Assembly: GCA_027624035.1 (NCBI GenBank)
Contig: JAQBUI010000039.1
Location: 1-38,674 of the forward strand
Direction: 5' to 3'
From: Pseudomonadota bacterium
GTDB taxonomy: Bacteria; Pseudomonadota; Gammaproteobacteria; Pseudomonadales; Azotimanducaceae
Length of the DNA stretch: 38,674 nt
The translations under genes and the position numbers were made by a program. This document shows positions 16,784 through 25,716 of this stretch, one piece after another (positions within the stretch are counted from its first letter, which is position 1; each line of letters begins with the position of its first letter). The notes beneath the pieces were generated by a model. The model worked only from the letters and a program-made list of their open reading frames with translations. It made no database searches and was not told where the DNA came from.

Positions 16784-18307
16784 ATGACGACGATTACCCG
16801 GGAAGACCTGATCTGTAGTATTCAGGATTCACTCCAGTACATTTCTTATTACCATCCACCGGATTTCATTCGTGCGGTAGGAGAAGCCTACGAGCGCGAG
16901 GAATCTGCTGCGGCGAGAGATGCGCTGGCGCAGATTCTGCTCAACTCGCGAATGTGTGCCGAGGGTCATCGTCCGATCTGTCAGGATACCGGCATCGTGA
17001 ATGTCTTTCTGTCCGTTGGCATGGGGGTGCGGTTCGAGGGGAATCAATCGCTTGAAGATATGGTCAACGAAGGGGTCAGGCGCGCCTATCTGCATCCGGA
17101 TAACGTGCTCCGGGCGTCGGTCCTGTCCGACCCTGCCGGTGCACGCAAGAACACTGGAGATAACACGCCTGCGGTCATTCATACCGAACTCGTACCGGGC
17201 GACAAGCTTGAGGTGCGGGTGGCCGCCAAGGGTGGCGGCTCCGAGGCGAAGTCGAAATTTGCCATGCTGAACCCCGCAGACAGTATCGTCGACTGGGTAC
17301 TGAAGACGGTGCCCACAATGGGGGCAGGATGGTGCCCGCCGGGGATGCTGGGAATCGGCATAGGCGGAACGTCGGAGAAGGCCATGTTGCTGGCGAAGCG
17401 GTCGCTGATGGAACCGATTGATATCCACGAGTTGCGGGGCCGGGGGCCAGCGAATCGAATTGAGGAGCTTCGGCTCGAGATTTTCGAGAAGGTGAACGAG
17501 CTTGGCATTGGCGCCCAGGGCCTGGGCGGCCTGACCACAGTACTTGATGTCAAAATTCTGGACTTTCCAACCCACGCCGCCAATCTGCCTGTTGCAATGA
17601 TTCCAAATTGCGCTGCCACCCGGCACGCACACTTTGTTCTGGACGGCTCCGGTCCGGCTGAACTCGAAGTGCCGGCGGCCGACGCCTGGCCGGCGGTGAC
17701 CTGGCAGGCAGGGCCGGACGCGATCCGGGTAGACCTCGATACCGTGACGGCCGAAGACGTGGCGACCTGGCAGCCCGGTGACCGGTTGCTCCTGACAGGC
17801 AAGATGTTGACCGGCCGCGATGCGGCCCATAAACGAATCCGGGACCTGTTCGAAAAGGGCGAGGGCCTGCCGGAGGGTGTGGACCTGAACGGCCGCTTCA
17901 TCTATTACGTCGGTCCCGTTGACCCGGTTCGCGATGAGGTGATTGGTCCGGCAGGGCCCACTACCGCGACCCGGATGGATGGCTTTACCGAAATGATGCT
18001 GCATGAAACCGGCCTGCTCGGGATGATCGGCAAGGCCGAGCGAGGGCCGGTCGCGATCGAGGCAATCAAGGCTCACAAGGCGGCCTATCTTATGGCGGTA
18101 GGTGGGGCAGCCTACCTCGTTTCCAAAGCGATTCGGTCTTCCCGTGTGGTCGCCTTCGAGGACCTGGGTATGGAGGCCATCCATGAGTTTGAAGTGGCAG
18201 ACATGCCGGTAACAGTGGCCGTAGACAGCCGGGGTGAATCGGTGCATCAGACCGGTCCGCAGTACTGGCAGGCCCGGATCGGAAAGATTCCACTTGAGAA
18301 CCTTTAG
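16784..18307 (+). CDS. fumA: Class I (iron-sulfur) fumarate hydratase
   Basis: The product (507 residues) interconverts fumarate and malate in the TCA cycle using an oxygen-sensitive [4Fe-4S] cluster. Family signatures seen are PICQDTGIVNVF, KGGGSEAKSKFAML, GAGWCPPGMLGIGIGG, MIPNCAATRHAHF, TGKMLTGRDAAHKR and YVGPVDPV, followed by GPTTATRMDGF. The cysteines in PICQDTG, GWCPPG and PNCAATRH are the likely cluster ligands. Both the alpha and beta parts are in one chain, as in E. coli FumA/FumB. An in-frame ATG at 16748 would add 12 residues. The ATG at 16784 (MTTITREDL) fits the family better, although only GAG is seen upstream. Confidence 0.95.
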   Translation: MTTITREDLICSIQDSLQYISYYHPPDFIRAVGEAYEREESAAARDALAQILLNSRMCAEGHRPICQDTGIVNVFLSVGMGVRFEGNQSLEDMVNEGVRRAYLHPDNVLRASVLSDPAGARKNTGDNTPAVIHTELVPGDKLEVRVAAKGGGSEAKSKFAMLNPADSIVDWVLKTVPTMGAGWCPPGMLGIGIGGTSEKAMLLAKRSLMEPIDIHELRGRGPANRIEELRLEIFEKVNELGIGAQGLGGLTTVLDVKILDFPTHAANLPVAMIPNCAATRHAHFVLDGSGPAELEVPAADAWPAVTWQAGPDAIRVDLDTVTAEDVATWQPGDRLLLTGKMLTGRDAAHKRIRDLFEKGEGLPEGVDLNGRFIYYVGPVDPVRDEVIGPAGPTTATRMDGFTEMMLHETGLLGMIGKAERGPVAIEAIKAHKAAYLMAVGGAAYLVSKAIRSSRVVAFEDLGMEAIHEFEVADMPVTVAVDSRGESVHQTGPQYWQARIGKIPLENL

Positions 18308-18330
18308 TCGAGAGGCTTTTCGGATTTAAT

Positions 18331-18353
18331 TAACCATATAAATCATATGGTTA
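18331..18353. promoter_or_regulatory. 23-bp palindrome, TAACCATAT-N5-ATATGGTTA
   Basis: The two nine-base arms are perfect inverse complements around a five-base spacer (AAATC). The element starts 24 bases after the fumarase stop, upstream of the carboxylase gene. It has no T run, and its AT-rich stem would be a weak terminator, so a dimeric repressor site for the carboxylase gene is more likely. I do not recognise the regulator that would bind it. Confidence 0.55.
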
Positions 18354-18466
18354 GGACCAATTTCTCGTAGATATCATGATTGCAACGGCCGGTTAGGCAA
18401 TGTACTCTAGTGGGAGTATAAACGACGGCACTAGTGCGACATCGGGCGTCAAGCCTGGATGGGACT

Positions 18467-18557
18467 GTCATGGAAGTTCTGGCCGCACGCTGTGCCGTCC
18501 GGAAAACTTCCCGGCACGACAACGGTGTGGCCGACCCGGGCACGCTGAGGGCTCTGA
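18467..18557 (+). repeat. Dispersed intergenic repeat, copy B
   Basis: This copy shares about 65 nearly identical bases with copies A and C. With copy C it also shares the downstream GGGCACGCTGAGGGCTC. Its inverted repeats GGAAGTT...AACTTCC and GTGCCG...CGGCAC are intact. It ends within a few bases of the ribosome binding site of the carboxylase gene, so it forms the end of that gene's 5' leader if transcription begins upstream. Confidence 0.85.
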
Positions 18558-18562
18558 GGACA

Positions 18563-21500
18563 ATGACAAAAAAAGCAGCCAAACAGATTGCCGTTGATCA
18601 GTTGTACCTGAATGCCGAGAATCTGGCTCAGGACTTCTCCTTGTTCCCCCGGCGTGAGCCGGCATCTGTCATCCAGGGTGTGCTCACCGACCGCGAGATT
18701 GATATGCAGGTCGACCGTCTGCAGCGTATGGATGTTGACGAGTACATTGCTGCCACGGTGGCTCCCTGCGAAGAGGCAGCTCGCCCTGGTGCCGCGGACA
18801 TCATTCGTGCCCTGGACGTTCCTGTGCTCCAGGAAACAGCCGACGGGCCCCTGTATATTGTGGAGTGTCTGATTGATTTTGGAGACGAACCCCGCCGTAT
18901 AGGGATCATTGCCCAGGAGCGGGGCCACGCTTCCGGGGTCTGGGGTCCCAGGCATCATAATGCGGCTGCGAAAGCCGCCGCGGAATTTGCGATTCGCTCT
19001 ATTCCTATCGTCACCATGATCGATACGCCCGGTGCCGATGCGGGCGAACTGGCCAATGCCGGGAATCAGGCCCAGTCGATTTCAAGGCTGATTGCCGAAC
19101 TTTGCAACGTTGACGTGCCGACACTCGGCATCATCATTGGCCAGGGATACTCGGGGGGGGCCATTCCCCTGGCGGCCAGCAATCTTCTGTTCTCGCTGCG
19201 TACCGGCGTTTTCAACACCATCCATCCCAGGGGGCTCGCGAGCCTCGTGACCCGCTATAACCTTTCCTGGCAGGAATGTGCGCAGTTTGTCGGGGTTTCT
19301 CCCTACGAGTTGTACAAGCAGGGCAACATCCACGGCATCATTGACTATGACCCCGGCGAAGACGACAAGATTGAGAACCTGCGAAGCGTTATTGTTTCAG
19401 GGATTCAGTCGATCGAGGCAGGCGTCAAACAGTTTGTTGCCGACCATCCGGAGATACTGGTTCACTATCAGCGCAATCTGAACCGCTATCTCAACCTGTC
19501 CGAATCACTGGCGGCGCTTCATGCCAGTTCGACGCTGAAGCTGCGCACTTCCCCCACGGAGTACCCGAACATCTTCGGGGTGGCGTTTCGATACCTGCGC
19601 TACCTTGGTCTGCGAAAGCGAATACGCAGCACGACGACCACCCAGTACGGCAGACTGACGGATTTTGAGATTCCCGATGGTGAACTTGCCCAGCGCAGGC
19701 ATCGAGAGCGACGCTCTGCATTTCTTAGCTGGTTTCAGGACCCGGACAAGATCCTGTATGAGGACAGTCTGAATCGCTCGTGGAAAAACTTTCAGGAGAA
19801 GAAAGCGGCACTGGGCGATGAGCGGGGGAGAATTGCCCAGTTCATCTTTGGAGAACCTTCCAAGAATTACGCTGACGCGAAGCGTGACATGTGTGCGGTC
19901 AGCGGCCTGCATCTCTACAATCGCTGGAAGGCCAGTGCGCGCGACAATCTGGCCGCGCTGATTGCCCACCTTGAGGACCCCGAAGCGAATTCCTATCTGC
20001 TGGCGACGCAAGACATCAGCAACGTCAGGGACCTGCTCCGGAAGCTGTCAAAGACACGTGACCCCTTTCTGCGGAAGGTCAAATCGCTGTTCAGTTTTGA
20101 GGGGGCCAAACTCTTCAACCCGGGTTACATCAGCAGCAAGAGCGAGGAGTTGCTGGCGAGCCAGCTGGTATCTGAACTGAATCTCATCATGGAGGGAGAG
20201 TCGCTCTTTGATGAGGCTCTGCTGGCGGATCATCAATTATCGAGCAGGACGCAGGCGCTGATAGAAGAGGCGGGTCGGCCGATTGTTGTGAACCGAGGGT
20301 TGCTTGAGGAAACGCTGGGGGACTTTGTCGCGGAGAAGGGCAAAGGCACAGTGGCAGGCAATACGCAGGATGTCACGATCCTTGACATCCTGCTGGAGAA
20401 AGACCTGCGTACCGATTTCATCTCCGAGTGCCGCAATCTGATCGTGTTCTCCGTCGTTTACGATAATCTGATCGCCGACCTGGTCTCCGTGGCGCGACAT
20501 GCCCACGAATCCCGCTCACTTCCGGATACGTTCATTGAACAGCTGCTGGCGCGATCGATTGACGAGGCGGGGTCTCACGCGGTATTCGCGAATCAAAGTT
20601 CCGGCCAGGTTGCCGAGGCGTTCTCCCATTGGATGTCACGGCTCGCGGTCTATTCGCGTCATGCGGGCTTCCTGAAGTCTGTCGAAGAATGGATTCGCGT
20701 CGTTCACAAGGACAAGTCGGACACGCTGTTTGTGGTGGTCAGCTTTTTCTTTGAAAAGCTGTTGCCGGAGTATTACCTGTCCCGGGAATCCGGACGGCGC
20801 TATGAGGGCAAAATTGAGCCCATGCGGATCGGGCGTCGTAAAGACTTCTGGAACCGCCTGACCATTGCCTATCGGGATTTGCTGTTTCACGAAGCGCTGA
20901 CCGGGGAGAAGAAATCCGGACGCACCTCCAGGGAGTCGTTGCTCGGCCGATATGTGGACAATTTTTCGGAATTGAACGGCACGCTGATGTCGGCAAATCC
21001 GGTCAATTTCCCGACGTTCCGGCCGACTATCGAGGCCGCGCTCAACAAGGGTGTGCAGCCCTGTGGTCTCATTACCGGGATTGGCGACTTCAAGACGACT
21101 ACGGGTCGATATCGTGCTGGCATCGTAGTGTCTAATCTCGCCTTCCAGGTGGGTTGTATCGATTCATCGGACTGCGCACGCTTCTGCAAGCTGCTGGTGG
21201 AGTGTGCCGTTCAACGCCTGCCGGTGATCTGCTTCATCTCGTCAGGTGGTATGCAGACCAAGGAAGGCGCGGCGGCACTGTTTACCATGGCGGTGGTGAA
21301 TGACCGCATCACGAGGTTTGTTCGCGATAACGATCTGCCGATCATCACATTCGGTTTCGGGGACTGTACGGGCGGTGCCCAGGCGAGTTTCGTGACACAT
21401 CCTCTGGTGCAGACCTATTATTTCAGTGGCACGAGCATGCCGTTTGCCGGCCAGGCGGTGGTCGAATCCAATCTGCCGTTCACTTGCCTCTTGAGTAATT

Positions 21501-23476
21501 ATCTGTGGTTGAATGACGGAGCAATGCAGGGCCTCGTCAAGCATCCGTTCGCCGATGAACTTGACGATGAACTGCGGCGGATCGACCCTGCCATACCACT
21601 GCCAACCGAGACCGTTGAGCAGGTGGTAGACCGCATCATGAGCGGCGTGTTGACGCCGGATGAGCCAGTGATCGTTGAAGGGGTTGAATCCGATAGTGTG
21701 GTGCACGCCAACCTCATTCGCCCAATCCATCGAACGCTGATTCACGCCAGGGGCTGCACGGCAGTGAAACTGGTTCGCAAGGCCAAGGAGTTTGGCTGCC
21801 AGGTGGTGTTGGTTCAGTCTGACCCGGACATGGATTCGGTGGCAGCCGACATGGTCCGGGACGAGCCTGAACATGCTCTGGTCTGTATTGGTGGCAATAC
21901 CTCGGACGAGAGCTATCTGAATGCCTTGAGTGTGATCAGTATTGGCGAGGCAGAAGGCGTGGATTCCCTGCACCCGGGCATTGGCTTTCTGTCTGAAGAC
22001 CCCAACTTCGCGAGGGTTGTCCGCCAGCGCGGAATCAACTTCATCGGTCCGATGGTCTCCAGCATGGAGACGATGGGGAACAAGTCCAACGCCATTAACA
22101 CGACGATGGGGATCAAGGTCCCTGTTGTGCCTGGCAGTCACGGAATTGTTGACTCGGCAGAACTTGCCGCCGAGATTTCAGAGAACATTGGCTATCCGGT
22201 GCTGCTTAAAGCGGTTCACGGGGGGGGTGGAAAAGGCATTCAGGTCGTGGAGCGCCCCGACCAGGTTCATGCCCTCTTCCATCAGGTGACGTCCGAGGCA
22301 AAGAATGCCTTCGGCAATGGCGATGTCTATATCGAGAAATTCGTGACCTCTTTGCGCCATATCGAGGTGCAGATCCTTCGGGATTCCCACGGCCACACCA
22401 AAGTACTTGGGCTTCGGGATTGCAGCGTTCAGCGAAACAATCAGAAGCTGATGGAGGAGTCGGGTTCTACCATGCTCCCTGACGATCTCAAAACTTCCGT
22501 TTTCAATTTTGCAGAAAAGATCGCGGACAAAGTGGACTATGTGGGGGCTGGTACCGTTGAGTTCATCTACGACCTGCCGAACAACGCCGTCTACTTCATG
22601 GAAATGAATACTCGCCTGCAGGTGGAACATCCTGTCACCGAGATGGTCACCGGTATTGATATCGTACAAAAACAGTTTGAGATTGCTGCGGGCGGGTCCA
22701 TCGCAGACCTCGAGGTCCGCGAACAGGGCTATGCACTTGAGGTGCGGGTCAACGCCGAGAAAGCGGTGCTGGGTGCCAATGGCCGGGTCACTTTTGCGCC
22801 AACGCCGGGTGAGATTACCCGCTGCGTCATTCCAGAGATGGAAGACATGCAGATCATTTCCATGGCGGGCAGGGGTAAGGTGATACCACCGTTTTATGAC
22901 AGCCTGATCATTCAGGCGGTCTGTCATGGCAAAGATCGTAATGATGCCATCAGCAAGATGCGAACCTTTCTGGATGGCATCACGATCCATGGAATCTGTA
23001 CCAACATCGGCCTGCTGAAGTGGATTCTGGCGGATGAACAGTTGCTGGGTGGCGAGTACGACACCGGCTTTTTGCCGGACTTTCTGGGTCGCGTCGATGC
23101 GGCCAAACTGATTCAGGAGATCGAGGACGCCAGTGGTCAGGCCGCCGTGGTGCTGGACCTGGATATGCTGAGGATTGAGGGCAGCGAGGAGATCAAGGTC
23201 CTGTCGCCATCGACCGGCGTCTTTTACCGGACACCATCACCGTCGGAACCGGAGTACGTCAACGTGGGTGATATCGTGTCCACCGACGATGTTCTGTGCC
23301 AACTCGAAGCGATGAAGATGTTCACTCCCATGAACCTGTCCAGCTTTTCCGGCGAAGCGGGAGAACTCTATCCGTCGACCCAGCGGTACGAAATCACTCG
23401 AATCAACGAGACTTCGGGCCAGCAGGTCAACGAAGGCGATCTTCTGTTTGTGATTCGCCCGGTCGAGGCCGCCTGA
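18563..23476 (+). CDS. Single-chain acyl-CoA carboxylase: CT-alpha, CT-beta, biotin carboxylase, biotin carrier
   Basis: The 1637-residue product holds all activities of a biotin-dependent carboxylase, probably making malonyl-CoA (or a longer carboxyacyl-CoA). An AccA-like carboxyltransferase part covers about residues 75-270 (GQGYSGGAIPLAASN near 192-206). Residues about 290-800 match nothing I recognise. An AccD-like part follows at about 815-975 (SSGGMQTKEGAAALF, FGFGDCTGGAQASF). Biotin carboxylase runs from about 1056 to 1500, with the ATP-grasp loop HGGGGKGIQVV near 1216 and EMNTRLQVEHPVTEM near 1347. The C-terminal biotinyl domain has LEAMKMFTPM with the biotin lysine at about 1585. The frame opens at 18434, but the extra 43 codons only read through repeat B. 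The ATG at 18563 with GAGG upstream is the likely start. Substrate choice is not clear from sequence. Confidence 0.9.
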   Translation: MTKKAAKQIAVDQLYLNAENLAQDFSLFPRREPASVIQGVLTDREIDMQVDRLQRMDVDEYIAATVAPCEEAARPGAADIIRALDVPVLQETADGPLYIVECLIDFGDEPRRIGIIAQERGHASGVWGPRHHNAAAKAAAEFAIRSIPIVTMIDTPGADAGELANAGNQAQSISRLIAELCNVDVPTLGIIIGQGYSGGAIPLAASNLLFSLRTGVFNTIHPRGLASLVTRYNLSWQECAQFVGVSPYELYKQGNIHGIIDYDPGEDDKIENLRSVIVSGIQSIEAGVKQFVADHPEILVHYQRNLNRYLNLSESLAALHASSTLKLRTSPTEYPNIFGVAFRYLRYLGLRKRIRSTTTTQYGRLTDFEIPDGELAQRRHRERRSAFLSWFQDPDKILYEDSLNRSWKNFQEKKAALGDERGRIAQFIFGEPSKNYADAKRDMCAVSGLHLYNRWKASARDNLAALIAHLEDPEANSYLLATQDISNVRDLLRKLSKTRDPFLRKVKSLFSFEGAKLFNPGYISSKSEELLASQLVSELNLIMEGESLFDEALLADHQLSSRTQALIEEAGRPIVVNRGLLEETLGDFVAEKGKGTVAGNTQDVTILDILLEKDLRTDFISECRNLIVFSVVYDNLIADLVSVARHAHESRSLPDTFIEQLLARSIDEAGSHAVFANQSSGQVAEAFSHWMSRLAVYSRHAGFLKSVEEWIRVVHKDKSDTLFVVVSFFFEKLLPEYYLSRESGRRYEGKIEPMRIGRRKDFWNRLTIAYRDLLFHEALTGEKKSGRTSRESLLGRYVDNFSELNGTLMSANPVNFPTFRPTIEAALNKGVQPCGLITGIGDFKTTTGRYRAGIVVSNLAFQVGCIDSSDCARFCKLLVECAVQRLPVICFISSGGMQTKEGAAALFTMAVVNDRITRFVRDNDLPIITFGFGDCTGGAQASFVTHPLVQTYYFSGTSMPFAGQAVVESNLPFTCLLSNYLWLNDGAMQGLVKHPFADELDDELRRIDPAIPLPTETVEQVVDRIMSGVLTPDEPVIVEGVESDSVVHANLIRPIHRTLIHARGCTAVKLVRKAKEFGCQVVLVQSDPDMDSVAADMVRDEPEHALVCIGGNTSDESYLNALSVISIGEAEGVDSLHPGIGFLSEDPNFARVVRQRGINFIGPMVSSMETMGNKSNAINTTMGIKVPVVPGSHGIVDSAELAAEISENIGYPVLLKAVHGGGGKGIQVVERPDQVHALFHQVTSEAKNAFGNGDVYIEKFVTSLRHIEVQILRDSHGHTKVLGLRDCSVQRNNQKLMEESGSTMLPDDLKTSVFNFAEKIADKVDYVGAGTVEFIYDLPNNAVYFMEMNTRLQVEHPVTEMVTGIDIVQKQFEIAAGGSIADLEVREQGYALEVRVNAEKAVLGANGRVTFAPTPGEITRCVIPEMEDMQIISMAGRGKVIPPFYDSLIIQAVCHGKDRNDAISKMRTFLDGITIHGICTNIGLLKWILADEQLLGGEYDTGFLPDFLGRVDAAKLIQEIEDASGQAAVVLDLDMLRIEGSEEIKVLSPSTGVFYRTPSPSEPEYVNVGDIVSTDDVLCQLEAMKMFTPMNLSSFSGEAGELYPSTQRYEITRINETSGQQVNEGDLLFVIRPVEAA

Positions 23477-23510
23477 TTCACTGGCTGGCGGGTCAGTACC
23501 GGGCCATCAC

Positions 23511-24254
23511 TCACCAGCCGGAAAGTTCCCAGATTCCCTTCCCGATAAAGACCATCCCGATGACCTGAACCAGACGACGACCGATGCTGGTGAACTGATG
23601 GTCGCTGATGCGGGCGACGACGAAGCTTGCCATGACGTTGCCGGCGATGGCTGCGGCAACCGTCGCTGGCAGAATCCAGGCCGGCAGTTCGCCCGTGGTG
23701 GCGCCGGCGCCAAGCAGCGCGCCGTAGTAACCCAGCTTCAGCAGGTGACCGAGAGTCTGAGTGATGGCCTTCGTTCCCAGTACCTGCCGGCGGTTCAGCG
23801 TACTGCGGACATAGAACACATCCAGGATAGGGCCTGACGCGCCTGCCAGCATCTGGGCCAGGGTGACCATCACCCCGCAGATGAATGCGACCGGACCGCG
23901 TTCAATATTGAGATCGAGGCTGGCGGGTAGTTTCAGACTGACAAACGGAAACAGCCCGATCAGCAGAAATACGAGCCCAATGGGTGGTACCAGAATCACC
24001 AGAGAGAACAGTAGCAGCACGAGTGCTGCCCCTGCGCTGTAGGGAACAAGGATGGACCAGCGGATGTCGTGACGGTACAGCCAGACCCGTGATCCGTTGG
24101 AGGCCGACTGGGCCACGCCGTGGAGCACCATGGCAGCGGGAACGGAGAGCATGAAACCGAACACGCCCATCAGAATCATTCCGCCCGCCATGCTGAACAC
24201 GCCAGATACCAGCGCGGTGGCGAGGGTAGCGAGCACGAGGATGATGGTGGTCAT
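23511..24254 (-). CDS. TauE/SafE-family membrane permease
   Basis: The 247-residue product has seven to eight hydrophobic segments in two similar halves. It shows the family pattern of a glycine-rich first helix (GVFSMAGGMILMGVF) and a second-half counterpart (QMLAGASGPILDVFYVRS). The family (DUF81) exports sulfite, sulfoacetate or other small anions across the inner membrane; the substrate here is unknown. The start at 24254 (MTTIILVLATLAT) is preferred over an upstream in-frame start nine codons earlier (24281). The gene is divergent from a LysR regulator gene, whose product is the natural candidate to control it. It is convergent with the carboxylase gene, 34 bases between stops. Confidence 0.82.
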   Translation of the reverse strand: MTTIILVLATLATALVSGVFSMAGGMILMGVFGFMLSVPAAMVLHGVAQSASNGSRVWLYRHDIRWSILVPYSAGAALVLLLFSLVILVPPIGLVFLLIGLFPFVSLKLPASLDLNIERGPVAFICGVMVTLAQMLAGASGPILDVFYVRSTLNRRQVLGTKAITQTLGHLLKLGYYGALLGAGATTGELPAWILPATVAAAIAGNVMASFVVARISDHQFTSIGRRLVQVIGMVFIGKGIWELSGW

Positions 24255-24372
24255 GGCGCAATTGTAGTCGCGACAAACCATGAAAAAAGAGAATTGATGG
24301 AATACAATAAATGCGCATTGGGAATATGAAAATGCAAGTGATGTGGAGAATACCTAAGGAAAGGGGTTCGAC

Positions 24373-25227
24373 TTGATCGAAAATATGGAAACACTGCTGG
24401 CGCTGTCCCGAACGGGTACGATGCTCGAAGCCGCAACGGAACTGCGCATCTCCCAGTCCGCCGTCAGCAAGCGCATCGCGGCCCTCGAGAAGTACTATGA
24501 TCGCCAGCTCATTCAGAAGAAGGGCCGACGAGTCGAACTGACCCAGTATGGACGTCGCCTGGTGGACAAGATATCGCCAATCCTGTCTGAACTGCGTGAT
24601 ATGTTCATTGACGAGGGCAGCGCGGGTAAGGGCGAACTGATCATCGGTGTCTCCGACGCGATTCTGTCGTCCTGGGGGCCGAGGGTCTTTCACGCCATCA
24701 AGGATGAGATGCCCGACGTGACATTCATCTTTCACACCCATCGTACCCCTGTGGTTCTGGACCGGATTCGCTCCGGTGAGTTCATGGTAGGGGTATGCAC
24801 AGGGTCGGACGCGCTGGATACGGACCTTCAGTCCGAGGTCGTGACCGAAGAGCCGATGGTCATCATCCCGTCTTCACTGGAACCTATTCGCTTTCCCAGC
24901 CGCGGTGAGTTGCCGGTCATTACGATTGAGGACTATTCCGGCGCCTGGCGGTCCTTTCGGGACGAGGTAGTGCGGTTACGCATTCGACGGGTCGTGGCGC
25001 TGGAGTCCTTTTTCAGTGTGGCCCAAATGGCGATCGCCGGGTTTGGTCATGGCATGGTGCCGTCCGGTGTGGCGGACACTTTGAAGGTTCCGGAGGAAAT
25101 TCTGATCAACCTGGGAGAAAAGGGCCTGTCGCGGCCCGTCCGGTTTGTGGCGCGAAAGTCGACGTATTCATTGCCCATCGTTTCCAATTTCTATTCGGCT
25201 CTGGTCACGCAATTGGCCGAGGGCTGA
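24373..25227 (+). CDS. LysR-family transcriptional regulator
   Basis: The 284-residue product has a winged helix-turn-helix at the N-terminus (METLLALSRTGTMLEAATELRISQSAVSKRIAALEKYY) and a periplasmic-binding-like effector domain from about residue 85 (GELIIGVSDAILSSWGPRVF). The helix SQSAVSKRIAALE is the recognition-helix signature of LysR proteins. The start is TTG at 24373, with AAGGAAAGGGG just upstream; an ATG at 24385 four codons later is less well placed. It is divergent from the TauE-type permease, with 118 bases between them, a classical LysR arrangement. Its downstream gap carries the CACGTG palindrome cluster. The inducer is unknown. Confidence 0.92.
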   Translation: MIENMETLLALSRTGTMLEAATELRISQSAVSKRIAALEKYYDRQLIQKKGRRVELTQYGRRLVDKISPILSELRDMFIDEGSAGKGELIIGVSDAILSSWGPRVFHAIKDEMPDVTFIFHTHRTPVVLDRIRSGEFMVGVCTGSDALDTDLQSEVVTEEPMVIIPSSLEPIRFPSRGELPVITIEDYSGAWRSFRDEVVRLRIRRVVALESFFSVAQMAIAGFGHGMVPSGVADTLKVPEEILINLGEKGLSRPVRFVARKSTYSLPIVSNFYSALVTQLAEG

Positions 25228-25279
25228 TCGCGAGGGGCCGAGCCATATCGATGTGGCCATGGCGTGATCTGGCGAACCG

Positions 25280-25361
25280 CCATCACGTGATGGGATTGTG
25301 AGCTGTCGTCACGTGCCGGTTCACGAACGTGAGGATGTCTCAATTTGCCATCACGTGATGG
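25280..25361. promoter_or_regulatory. Cluster of CACGTG palindromes
   Basis: CCATCACGTGATGG, a perfect 14-base palindrome, occurs twice (25280-25293 and 25348-25361). Between them is a further CACGTG (25310-25315, in GTCACGTGCC) and a looser inverted pair TCACG-AA-CGTGA (25321-25332). Such repeated symmetric sites in an intergenic region suggest a cluster of binding sites for a dimeric protein. No gene starts immediately on either side: the LysR gene ends upstream and pilU ends downstream. So the target is unclear. Confidence 0.55.
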
Positions 25362-25623
25362 GTCTGGAAAGTGGCGAGGAGTGTCGGTCGAGCGGCCAAA
25401 GGAGACGGCATCCATCATGACACATGTCCAGTCCCGGGCCTCGGGCAGCGCAACGCATCAAGGCTGACCTGCCCGCATTGACCGGGCGGGACCTCACCCC
25501 CATTTCATCTTCCCCCCATCGTCTTGTAAGAACAGGTAAACTGCCCTCTGATCCTCTTACTTCTTGCGTGGGTCGGTACAGGAACCCGTGCCGGCTTCCC
25601 CGGCCCATACCCCACCGCCGGAC

Positions 25624-25716
25624 TTTCATGGAAGTTCTGGCCGCACGCGGTGCCGTCCGGAAAACTTCCCGGCACGACAACGGCGTGCCCGACGCGGGGC
25701 ACGCTGAGGGCTCACA
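25624..25716 (+). repeat. Dispersed intergenic repeat, copy C
   Basis: Copy C is almost identical to copy A over about 65 bases (TTTCATGGAAGTTCTGGCCG at the start) and to copy B through the GGGCACGCTGAGGGCTC tail. The main change is GCGGTGCC where A and B have GCTGTGCC. It lies in noncoding DNA about 280 bases from the end of pilU. Confidence 0.87.

Larger units (their letters stand above)
18308..18562. other. Leader and intergenic region before the carboxylase fusion
   Basis: This 255-base gap begins AT-rich and holds the 23-base palindrome at 18331-18353. It continues with TGTACTCTAGTGGGAGTATAA near 18400, which may contain a promoter, and ends with repeat copy B directly before the carboxylase start. 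No separate gene is seen. The open frame that starts at 18434 through the repeat is an extension of the carboxylase frame and is not believed to be translated. Confidence 0.6.

Noticed and set aside
16829..18247. Long minus-strand open frame (472 codons) opposite fumarase
   Set aside because: It is antisense to a clearly conserved gene, has no family motifs and no ribosome binding site; it is a high-GC shadow frame.
18434..18562. Forty-three extra N-terminal codons of the carboxylase fusion
   Set aside because: They translate repeat copy B and lack a ribosome binding site; the ATG at 18563 has GAGG and starts a natural N-terminus.
25280..25361. CACGTG palindromes as chromosomal parS sites
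   Set aside because: parS shares the CACGTG core, but its flanks (TGTTTC/GAAACA or TGTTCC/GGAACA) are absent here, and no parA or parB is nearby.
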